DNA of 9,151 nucleotides. It comes from Planctomycetota bacterium (GTDB taxonomy: Bacteria; Planctomycetota; Phycisphaerae; UBA1845; UTPLA1). A model generated the notes under the pieces. That model was not told the origin of the DNA. It made no database searches and was given only the letters and a program-made list of their open reading frames with translations. The position numbers and the translations under genes are program-made. Shown here one piece after another: positions 1-5,373 of this stretch; position 1 is the stretch's first letter; each line of letters opens with the position of its first letter. Where the stretch lies: NCBI GenBank assembly GCA_016712275.1, contig JADJRI010000090.1, positions 1 through 9,151 on the forward strand, written 5' to 3'.

Positions 1-59
1 TGACCCCCTCCGAAGCCGGGGGCTTGTCAGGGATTTTCACTGATGCCTCGCAGCCTCAT
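1..59 (-). other. possible start of the next morphogenesis gene
   Basis: An ATG at 59 overlaps the previous stop as ATGA and reads MRLRGISENP before an in-frame stop. With one base slip it would continue DKPPASEGV to the window edge. In many phages the portal gene follows here, but 19 codons are too few to say. The same bases hold imperfect C-run/G-run complementarity that may only be coincidence. Confidence 0.3.
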
Positions 60-314
60 CCCCAGCTTTCGCCGGGGCGCCAGTCCGCCTTGCCTTCAAT
101 AATCTCGTCGGACTCGAACCCGTCGAGCACGTCTTGACCGATGCGTATCCAGTTCCGCCTCATCGACCGCTCCGCCAGGTTTCTCGCCAAATCCCGCTTC
201 GCCAGCCCGGCTTCCAGTAGCGCCGCCGATTCTTCTTCGATCCGGAGGTCGGGGTCGGTCCGGTGAGGTCGCCCAGCGCGCCAGCATGTCGGCGATCTGC
301 ATGTTATCCATCAA
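56..314 (-). CDS. small protein of unknown function downstream of terL, one apparent frameshift
   Basis: The frame starts MMDNMQIADMLARWATSP at 314, overlapping the terL stop. A slip near 255 leads to DLRIEEESAALLEAGLAKRD, RNLAERSMRRNWIRI and DEIIEGKADWRPGESWG, ending at 56. Joined, it is about 85 residues, mostly helical and charged. I do not recognise the family. Its position between the terminase and the expected portal gene suggests a minor head or packaging protein (inference from gene order only). Confidence 0.6.
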
Positions 315-1776
315 CCGTACACCCCGCCTTGCATTGGCTCGCGCTTACCGCTGATTCGAGAGCAGTTCTTCAAGTTCATCCGGTGATTTCGGTTCATGAA
401 TAATCTTGCCCAGCATACCTGAATTGCGGATGCGCAACCAGTTAACGTGTGCAGGTATCCACCCAATCCGAGTGCGCACCCGCTGAAATTGCGCGCACTC
501 ATCAATCACGTCATCCGCCCACCGCCGGGCAGGGTAATAAATCTTCCACACTCTAGCATCGATTGGACCGCATAAGCGCGCTACTTTGTCTCGATCTGGC
601 TGGTACGTCGATACCTGGCACGCCGGCCTTCCGTAAATCTTGGATCAGCGATTGGCCGCTGGCCTTTTCTCGATCAGAACGCAATCAGGGTTGTGGTCAC
701 TGTACGTCTTGAGCGCCTCTTTTTCAGGTCCGGGTAGTCAACGCGATCATGCCGCCTCGATCAAGATGATCGCGATTTCATCTTCAGTTGGCTTGAAGAC
801 GCCCCACGTCGTTCTAGCGCTGTATGAGTTCGCTTTCAGGTCCGCTTCTGAATAAGCGGTATCCCACGATTGAATGATATAGCTGCACACCGGGGCGATT
901 TTCGTCCACTCGCGCCACCATTTCTTTTTTAAGATGTTACACCGTCTATGGTGGGGATTGTTGGTGAGAGCAGTCCAGCCGCGAATCACTCTTGGCTTCT
1001 ACCATCTCATCTGTAAACCATTCAGGCCACAATCTATCCCCCAATATTCCGCTCAAGCGGGTCTTCTTCGCTGTCGCACTCCATGGGGATGCTTAGCACA
1101 TGCCATTTGGGCCACCGCCTTTTTCGTCGTTGAGCAGTCGCCCAGCCAGATCGTCAACATGCCATCGTGTTTGAATAAGGATTCTCGATGACGACGGCTT
1201 GGTCGTGTTCTAAAATCCGCTTTATACCATTCCCCAGATTTTGTCTCTGATCGTGGCCGAGTCGGCATCCTCGCGATTTCGGAATGGGTCATCGATGATG
1301 CCCAGATCGGCACGAAATCCAGCGATGCCAGCGCCCGCGCCAGCCGCAAAATATTCGCCGCCCTTCGTCGTGCTCCACCGGCCAGCGGCGGATGATTCTT
1401 TTGAGACTCCCACGCCAAATATCCGCTCATGTTCGGCTTGCGAGAAAAAAGCCACGCACATGCCGCCCAAAGCGCTCTGCAAGTTCGGCGGAATGGCTCG
1501 CCGCGATAACGTTCTTTGTAGGGTTATTCCCGAGATACCACGCAGGAAAGATCATGCTTGAGTACGTGGATTTTGCGGAGCCTGGGGGGAGGAAGACCAT
1601 CAGGCGGGGGATGTCTAGTCGAGCCACGGCTTCGAGATACTCGATCAAGACCAGGTGATGCTTGGCTGGCCTATCTGGCATCCCCATGTATTCGATATAG
1701 CCAGCCATTCCAGCACGCGCCGCTCGTCGACTCAGTAGTTCACGAGCCGCATCGGCTCGCGTTACCGGGCCGTCAT
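311..1776 (-). CDS. terL: phage terminase large subunit, broken by about ten apparent frameshifts
   Basis: Stitched across frames this is about 488 residues, a normal large terminase. In order: the ATPase Walker A FLPPGSAKSTYSS; SKESSAAGRWSTTKGGEYFA; Walker B IIDDPFRNREDADS; the coupling motif ILIQTRWHVDDLAGR; LWPEWFTDEMVEAKSD; the nuclease start SWDTAYSEADLKANS; VLIEK then SGQSLIQDLRKAGVPG; and DDVIDECAQFPAGAHSDWVD near the C-terminus, followed by a Lys/Glu tail ending PMQGGVYG. The motor packages DNA and the nuclease domain cuts concatemers. Nearly every slip is one base in a short homopolymer (for example six Ts for five near 1447, five Gs for four near 1038, one missing A near 717), while the protein remains conserved on both sides. 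That favours sequencing error over a dead gene. The start at 1776 overlaps the terS stop. Confidence 0.85.
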
Positions 1777-2207
1777 TCCTTGGGCTTCGATTGATCGCCG
1801 GCCGCGATAATGCTGGCAAGTTCATCGTCGCTCATCTCTTCGGCGCTCTTGAACTGGATGGGTCCGCCGTCTTTTCCGGTGATCTCAGAATCGATCTTAT
1901 CGCGCCACCCAAAGCGATTTTGCATGTTCATGCGATAGCGCACCGGGTTCATATCGGGATGAAATTCCGGCTCTTCCCACTGACTTTCGGCCACGGCAAG
2001 GCCGATTTTTACCGCATCCGAGAATTCCGGGTACTTCTTGATCCAGCCGAATACCGTCTCTTTGCAGACACCAATCGCCACGGCCACTTTTGCGTAAGAC
2101 CCACCAGCCGCTAGAGCTTCGTAGGCTAGCTGGCACGTAGTCTCGCCGTCATAGAGCGAGGGCCTCCACGGCGGCAATCCAGACTTGGTGTTGTATACTG
2201 GCTTCAT
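1773..2207 (-). CDS. terS: phage terminase small subunit
   Basis: A 144-residue protein. Residues about 34-58 (GSYAKVAVAIGVCKETVFGW and following) form a helix-turn-helix of the type terminase small subunits use to recognise the packaging site. The C-terminal half contains MNMQNRFGWRDKIDSEITGK, a sequence seen in many phage small terminases. It recognises phage DNA and loads the large subunit for headful or cos packaging. The ATG at 2207 is preferred over an upstream one at 2267, which falls in the promoter; the ribosome site is weak. The stop overlaps the presumed terL ATG as ATGA, so the two are translationally coupled. The gene is intact, unlike its neighbour. Confidence 0.85.
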   Translation of the reverse strand: MKPVYNTKSGLPPWRPSLYDGETTCQLAYEALAAGGSYAKVAVAIGVCKETVFGWIKKYPEFSDAVKIGLAVAESQWEEPEFHPDMNPVRYRMNMQNRFGWRDKIDSEITGKDGGPIQFKSAEEMSDDELASIIAAGDQSKPKE

Positions 2208-2244
2208 AGATGGAATGTAATAAGTATCTTTAATCGATAGTTTT

Positions 2245-2274
2245 CTTCTAGCACCATTCCCGCCCACTTGTCAA
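2245..2274 (-). promoter_or_regulatory. candidate sigma70 promoter for the terminase genes
   Basis: A perfect TTGACA (2274-2269), an 18-bp spacer and TAGAAG (2250-2245) lie just after the terminator and about 38 bases before the terS ATG. A transcription start near 2238 would exclude the longer upstream start of terS, which falls inside this promoter. Confidence 0.6.
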
Positions 2275-2298
2275 GCGGCTCCCCAGCCCGCTGGCAAC

Positions 2299-2322
2299 AA
2301 AAAACCCGCCATGGGGCGGGTT
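2299..2322 (-). terminator. rho-independent terminator
   Basis: On the minus strand, AACCCGCC, a CCAT loop and GGCGGGTT are followed by a T-run (TTTTTT including the last stem bases). It ends the transcript carrying the 53-residue gene and separates it from the terminase block. Confidence 0.9.
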
Positions 2323-2340
2323 GTGTATATGCAATTGGAG

Positions 2341-2502
2341 TCAGCGAAGCGGACCGTGCTTGGCTCGGATATAGGTTCCTTGCTTCTGAGAATCCCAAAC
2401 CACGCGGCCCCTTGCGCGATGCTTCTCATATTGATGTTGTTGCTTGAGTCGTTCCCGGAATGATGTTTGCGTTTCGTTTGATTTTCGTGCATTCGGACTC
2501 AT
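2341..2502 (-). CDS. 53-residue basic protein of unknown function
   Basis: A short but convincing gene: AAGGAG lies five bases before the ATG, and the frame gives a hydrophilic, Lys/Arg/Gln-rich protein (MSPNARKSNETQTSFRERLK, then QQHQYEKHRARGRVVWD) ending IRAKHGPLR. It follows the tRNA by about 19 bases and is followed 18 bases later by a strong terminator, so it closes the H-NS/tRNA transcript. High charge and small size suggest nucleic-acid binding, but no family is recognised. Confidence 0.75.
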   Translation of the reverse strand: MSPNARKSNETQTSFRERLKQQHQYEKHRARGRVVWDSQKQGTYIRAKHGPLR

Positions 2503-2521
2503 CGTTACTCCTTGAATTCGG

Positions 2522-2605
2522 TTGAGCAGGTTGGATTCGAACCAACACGGAACTAGCCGACCACGGGGTTACAGCCCGGTGCCCTGCCGAATGGGCGTCT
2601 GCTCA
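2522..2605 (-). tRNA. tRNA-Tyr (anticodon GTA)
   Basis: An 84-base cloverleaf on the minus strand. The acceptor stem pairs TGAGCAG with CTGCTCA, followed by discriminator A and CCG rather than a full encoded CCA. The D stem is GCCC/GGGC. The anticodon loop CTGTAAC gives GTA. A long variable arm (CGG/CCG stem) marks a class II tRNA, as bacterial tRNA-Tyr is. The T arm GTTGG-TTCGAAT-CCAAC is perfect. The anticodon stem has one mismatch and position 8 is A instead of U, either errors or slight decay. It sits between the H-NS-like genes and a small CDS. Confidence 0.85.
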
Positions 2606-2620
2606 AAATATTGCGGAAGG

Positions 2621-3080
2621 TCAAAAATCAGGATCGTCCGTCGAACTCGGCGCGGTCGGCTTGTCGATCAGAAAATCATCCAAACTAGCACCGGATTCCA
2701 GCTTTTCCTTCAACCACCCCGGTTGCTTGCCTTTCCCTGCCCAGGTGCATTCTGGCTTCGCCGGGTCTTGATACTTCGGCTTGCTCGGGTTGACCATCTT
2801 CACCGGTGCCGGACACAGCGCGGCCAGTTCCGCTTCCGTCGCCGCCTTCGGGCTTTGTCGCTTCGACTGGGCCTTCAGTTCTGCGATGCGTTCCTCTCGC
2901 TTCTGTTCCAGCATCGCCTGGACCTCGCCGGCTATAGGCGTCAACAGCATCGGCGATATACCGCAAATCACCGAAGCTCATGTTGTCCAGCGTCGGAAGG
3001 AGTAGCTGGCGTTCGATGGGTCGCGGCGCGTCACCCATGATCGTATTTTCAGTAGCAATGGAATGCTGTCCAGTAAACAT
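2621..3080 (-). CDS. H-NS family nucleoid-associated protein, copy 2, with one apparent frameshift
   Basis: The N-terminal frame from the ATG at 3080 (MFTGQHSIATENTIMGDAPR, then MSFGDLRYIADAVDAYSRR) slips near 2930 into AGEVQAMLEQKREERIAELK, a linker, and the H-NS C-terminal signature KPKYQDPAKPECTWAGKGKQ followed by PGWL. Joined, it is about 152 residues, longer than copy 1 because of an N-terminal extension and an acidic tail after the DNA-binding domain. The Gly-Arg of the DNA-contact motif is Gly-Lys. AGAGGG precedes the ATG, which lies two bases after the first gene's TAA. The tRNA begins 15 bases after its stop. The domain call is strong; the exact start (3080 or the internal Met near 2979) is not. 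Confidence 0.75.
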
Positions 3081-3082
3081 GA

Positions 3083-3385
3083 TTAGCCCTCTTTACGAAT
3101 CAAACAAACACCACGCCCCACCACATCGACCCACGCCGGCGCTTGGCCGAGGCCGGTCCATGTCTGTTCGGGATTGCTGGGGTTGCGGTACTTAGCCGGC
3201 CGCGCAGACTTCACGCGCTTTTTCTTCTCCGGTTCTTTCGGCTTCTCAGCCGGCTTCATCGCCAGCAGTTCAGCACGTCGGGCATCGATCTTCGCCAGTT
3301 CTTCATCGATCCGCCCAACAAGCTCGGATTCGATTTGCCGCTTTTGTTCGAGTAGTTCATCAGTGGTCATCGAAGCGTATCCCAT
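3083..3385 (-). CDS. H-NS family nucleoid-associated protein, copy 1
   Basis: An intact 100-residue protein. Residues about 6-45 form a charged oligomerisation helix (TTDELLEQKRQIESEL, then IDEELAKIDARRAELL), followed by a Lys/Pro-rich linker and the H-NS C-terminal DNA-binding signature AKYRNPSNPEQTWTGLGQAP at about 64-83. The KYRNP...TWTG...PAW pattern is that of the BpH3/HvrA branch of H-NS. The usual Gly-Arg of the minor-groove motif is Gly-Gln here, so DNA affinity may be altered. It begins six bases after AAAGGA. Its stop is two bases before the start of a second H-NS-like gene, so the two are coupled. Phage H-NS homologues can silence AT-rich genes or interfere with host H-NS; which applies here is not visible. 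Confidence 0.85.
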   Translation of the reverse strand: MGYASMTTDELLEQKRQIESELVGRIDEELAKIDARRAELLAMKPAEKPKEPEKKKRVKSARPAKYRNPSNPEQTWTGLGQAPAWVDVVGRGVCLIRKEG

Positions 3386-3425
3386 CCTATTTCCTTTCTT
3401 TTAAGCGCTAACATGGCGCAATGAC

Positions 3426-3454
3426 AATATTGCATGACTAAAAAATATTTTCAA
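3426..3454 (-). promoter_or_regulatory. candidate sigma70 promoter for the H-NS-like genes
   Basis: TTGAAA (3454-3449), a 17-bp AT-rich spacer and AATATT (3431-3426) lie upstream of the first H-NS-like gene. The -10 box overlaps the inverted repeat GCAAT...ATTGC, which could be an operator. The AT-rich, curved-looking sequence is also the sort of site H-NS-type proteins bind, so autoregulation is possible (inference). Confidence 0.5.
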
Positions 3455-3458
3455 TACC

Positions 3459-3829
3459 CTATTGCATCCTGTGAGAGGCGGGCGCGGCAAGGTTATTGAG
3501 AATCAACGCCGTGTCGTTCTTGGGGCCAATCGGATCGTCAAACCGCTTCATCACGAGCGGATCGGTCGAACGATAAGCAAAGATATTCGTCATGCACAAT
3601 GCGCCGTATCCCCACGATTGCGCGTACCGGATGCAGCGCCGCACGGTCGGATCGTCTTGTGTTTCGTCCGCCGTGCTAGGGTTCAGTCCGATGAACATCG
3701 CATAGTCGCCCGGTGCCCAGCGTCTCCACAGGGAATAGCGCCATGTGCGGCATGGGCTGAAGGTGGCAGTGCGTTTCGGGGGGGGCGGGGGGGGGGGGCG
3801 GGGGGGGGGGCCCCGGCGATGATCTTCAT
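3459..3829 (-). CDS. DUF1643-like protein, C-terminally short, with a poly-G tract in its 5' part
   Basis: After a short start (MKIIAG from the ATG at 3829, overlapping the previous stop as GTATGA) comes the 33-bp G-rich tract, then CRTWRYSLWRRW, AMFIGLNPSTADETQDDPTV, RRCIRYAQSWGYG, NIFAYRSTDP and DDPIGPKND. These match DUF1643, a family of unknown biochemical function often found in phages. The family normally continues for some 50 more residues after this point; here the frame ends soon after ILNNLAA, at a TAG directly before the next promoter. The start and the body are in different frames, which the unreliable poly-G tract can explain. It is either truncated or mis-sequenced at both ends. 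Confidence 0.7.
3778..3810. repeat. low-complexity poly-G tract
   Basis: Thirty-one G and two C in 33 bases on the plus strand, inside the 5' part of the DUF1643-like gene, where it would encode polyproline. Nothing in that family calls for polyproline, and the reading frame changes across it. A sequencing artefact is the simplest explanation; a real G-quadruplex-forming tract is possible. Confidence 0.8.
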
Positions 3830-4268
3830 ACCGAATCGACAAGCATGAGGTCTTCGCCGTACATCCAGCTTTTCCCGCTCTCAAGTATCACACCCAATAC
3901 ACCGGCATCCATACGTCACCACTATCAAGCACCGACCAATCTTTGTAGTCTTTCCCGATCTCAAGGCATTCGTACCTGAATTCTTGCTTTGATCGACCGC
4001 CAACCAACCGCACAGTATCGCCAACCTTGATAGTCGACGGATCGATGGGCTTTTGAGGGGTTTGCGATGACCGAACATAAGGTCAGCCAACTTCTTTAAC
4101 GCCTTACAGCTCTCTTCCCTATCAAGTTCAATTTGTAACTGAATGGCGGACTTTCCAAATTCCAGCAGTAGGCAGACTACGATGCTCAAGCCAAGAAATC
4201 CCGCAATCGTTTGGATTGGAGCGACATTGAGCCGGCAGGATACCGGCGATGTTGTAAAGTGATTTCAT
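3826..4268 (-). CDS. small membrane-anchored protein of unknown function, with apparent frameshifts
   Basis: The gene appears to start at MKSLYNIAGI (AGGA 7 bases upstream), shift near 4225, then run through one membrane segment (IAGFLGLSIVVCLLLEF) and a charged helix (LDREESCKALKKLADLMFGH). A missing C near 4057 would join this to a soluble domain (KPIDPSTIKVGDTVRLVGGR, then DWSVLDSGDVWMPVYWV). That frame stops at 3888; a further slip would extend it to LESGKSWMYGEDLMLVDSV and a stop at 3826 that overlaps the next gene's ATG. The small beta domain after a single anchor looks SH3-like, but this is only an impression. It could instead be two genes. Function unknown. Confidence 0.5.
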
Positions 4269-4281
4269 TGCGTTATCCTAA

Positions 4282-4510
4282 TCACTCAAACTTCATTCTT
4301 TCAAGTTTCGCTATCTTCTTCTTCAATCTAGCGATTTTATTAACGCGCATTTCCTCTGCGCGCGCGATGGCCGCTGGTTTATTGAAGAACCAGTCAACTG
4401 GGTTGATCATCGGGTCAAGACGCTATAACGACATAATTGTTGTAAAATTCAGGATCATTAATTTCGATAATACCTTTTGTTAGCGCAAATTTCGTAACGT
4501 AGGTTTTCAT
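4282..4510 (-). CDS. small phage protein with basic C-terminal coiled coil, one apparent frameshift
   Basis: The first frame reads MKTYVTKFALTKGIIEINDP and stops after about 34 codons. A second frame takes over near 4425 with DWFFNKPAAIARAEEMRV and a Lys/Arg-rich helical tail (KIARLKKKIAKLERMKFE) ending at 4282. Joined, they give about 76 residues, a layout I associate with small phage proteins of unknown function that start MKTYVTK and end in a similar AEEMR...KKQIAKLE helix. The ribosome site is excellent (AGGAGAAAG before ATG). The single slip matches the indel pattern seen elsewhere in the window. Confidence 0.65.
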
Positions 4511-4755
4511 TCTTTCTCCTCCACGCGACGCTTCACTCGGATAATGTTCTGGTAATTCGTCGGCTCGAAATGATCGTCTAGTTTAAGGACCAGAACACAA
4601 TCATCGCTAAGCCCCCAGCGCAAGGCCAGCAAACATCCTGGACCAATATCCGCGTATGAAAATGATTGACATTCAGGATGCAACGCAAAGTATCTTGCCG
4701 CCCGTTCCGCGAACCTGATATGCTCCATTTCCTCTTCAACTTTAACCATTCGCAT
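4507..4755 (-). CDS. small acidic protein of unknown function
   Basis: An intact 82-residue protein. The N-terminus (MRMVKVEEEMEHIRFAERAA) is helical and rich in charged residues; the rest (HPECQSFSYADIGPGCLLAL, then a strand-like VLVLKLDDH) looks like a small alpha/beta fold. It is not recognised. AGAGGA lies 8 bases before the ATG. Its stop overlaps the next gene's start in the classic ATGA arrangement, and the GAGGAGAAAG at its 3' end serves as the next gene's ribosome site. This tight coupling supports both as real genes. Confidence 0.75.
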   Translation of the reverse strand: MRMVKVEEEMEHIRFAERAARYFALHPECQSFSYADIGPGCLLALRWGLSDDCVLVLKLDDHFEPTNYQNIIRVKRRVEEKE

Positions 4756-4933
4756 TGTTGCATTCCTCTTGTTGGCAACGACTCACTAGCTTGCCGTTAT
4801 TCCACACTTCAAGCGACTCGCCATTCATGAGCGTGCGCGCTTCTTTGTCGTAAAGATCGAACGCCGTGACTTTGCAGCGCGTTTGAACGACAGGGATGAT
4901 TGCGTTTGAGTTGTGCTTAATAACGGTCCACAT
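4742..4933 (-). CDS. small protein of unknown function
   Basis: A 63-residue protein beginning MWTVIKHNSNAIIPVVQTRC and ending CQQEECNNANG. The alternating hydrophobic and polar pattern suggests a small beta-rich fold; I do not recognise it. The ATG at 4933 lies one base after the stop of the preceding frame, so translational coupling is likely; a TTG in frame at 4960 is a possible alternative start. Its 3' end overlaps the start of the next gene by 14 bases. No signal peptide or membrane segment is visible. Confidence 0.6.
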   Translation of the reverse strand: MWTVIKHNSNAIIPVVQTRCKVTAFDLYDKEARTLMNGESLEVWNNGKLVSRCQQEECNNANG

Positions 4934-4934
4934 A

Positions 4935-5054
4935 TCAGCCGCCAGCCCTGACGAATTCAAGGGTCCGTTTTAGCAAGTCGATCATGGGGGATGGGTCATT
5001 TTCTGATTTGCTATAAACAGAATTTACTGAATGGAAAGTAGCATGGATCCCCAT
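4935..5054 (-). CDS. possible very small protein between two better-supported genes
   Basis: A 39-codon open frame that ends with the plausible helix MIDLLKRTLEFVRAGG. The stop is one base before the ATG of the next gene, as in the rest of this overlapping operon. No convincing ribosome site precedes the ATG at 5054, and the true gene may start elsewhere after an indel (a TAATG junction lies at the end of the upstream gene). It is listed so that the gap is not left blank; its reality is uncertain. Confidence 0.35.
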   Translation of the reverse strand: MGIHATFHSVNSVYSKSENDPSPMIDLLKRTLEFVRAGG

Positions 5055-5073
5055 GCATCCGCACAATTGGGCA

Positions 5074-5328
5074 TTAATTTCCGTTCGTATCTTCCACGCA
5101 TAACCGCAGATATTTTTGGCACAATGCGCATGTATCGTAATCAAAAACAAGACCGTCACCGTCATTACCAACGCAATGATTTTGATAAATCATCCCTTCT
5201 GGCAAATTCTCTTCCTTCGCGCCTTCCCACTTATTCATGCAGTGCAGCAAGCACTCTTCGTCGGACGCTTGCGCAAGTTCGCTAGCTGGAACCGGGTAAT
5301 GCTTGGAAAGCCATTGTTCGGGGGTCAT
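5074..5328 (-). CDS. small cysteine-rich protein of unknown function
   Basis: An intact 84-residue acidic protein, not recognised. It begins MTPEQWLSKHYPVP and carries six Cys at about residues 26, 30, 52, 67, 70 and 77 (patterns CLLHC and CALC), which could bind a metal ion. The segment DEECLLHCMNKWEGAKEENL looks like a compact helical phage protein. The start is chosen because AGAGGA lies 7 bases upstream. The same frame stays open further upstream into the repeat array, but that extension is repeat-derived (SEP and RHP triplets) and has no comparable ribosome site. It is the first gene after the guide array, so it could be a system accessory, but nothing in the sequence shows this. It overlaps or abuts the next small genes and probably shares their transcript. 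Confidence 0.75.
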   Translation of the reverse strand: MTPEQWLSKHYPVPASELAQASDEECLLHCMNKWEGAKEENLPEGMIYQNHCVGNDGDGLVFDYDTCALCQKYLRLCVEDTNGN

Positions 5329-5350
5329 TCTGGAATCCTCTTCGGTTAAT

Positions 5351-5372
5351 TGCCGCCCATTATCGGGCGGCA
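5351..5372 (-). other. perfect 8-bp hairpin at the distal end of the array
   Basis: TGCCGCCC and GGGCGGCA form a perfect 8-bp stem around a 6-base loop, two bases beyond the last degenerate array core. On the minus strand it lies after the array and before the next gene. It is GC-rich like a terminator stem, but the flank is ATTAACC on the minus strand and has no T-run, so it is not a classical intrinsic terminator. It could end, attenuate or stabilise the array transcript. It lies 23 bases upstream of the next gene's start. Confidence 0.6.
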
Positions 5373-5373
5373 G

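Noticed and set aside
1..29. Intrinsic terminator at the window edge
   Set aside because: C-run and G-run complement each other only partly, no T-run is visible, and the bases can be read as the start of a coding frame.
2208..2267. Longer terS start at 2267
   Set aside because: The extra 20 codons overlap the -10 region of a good promoter and the residues are not terminase-like.
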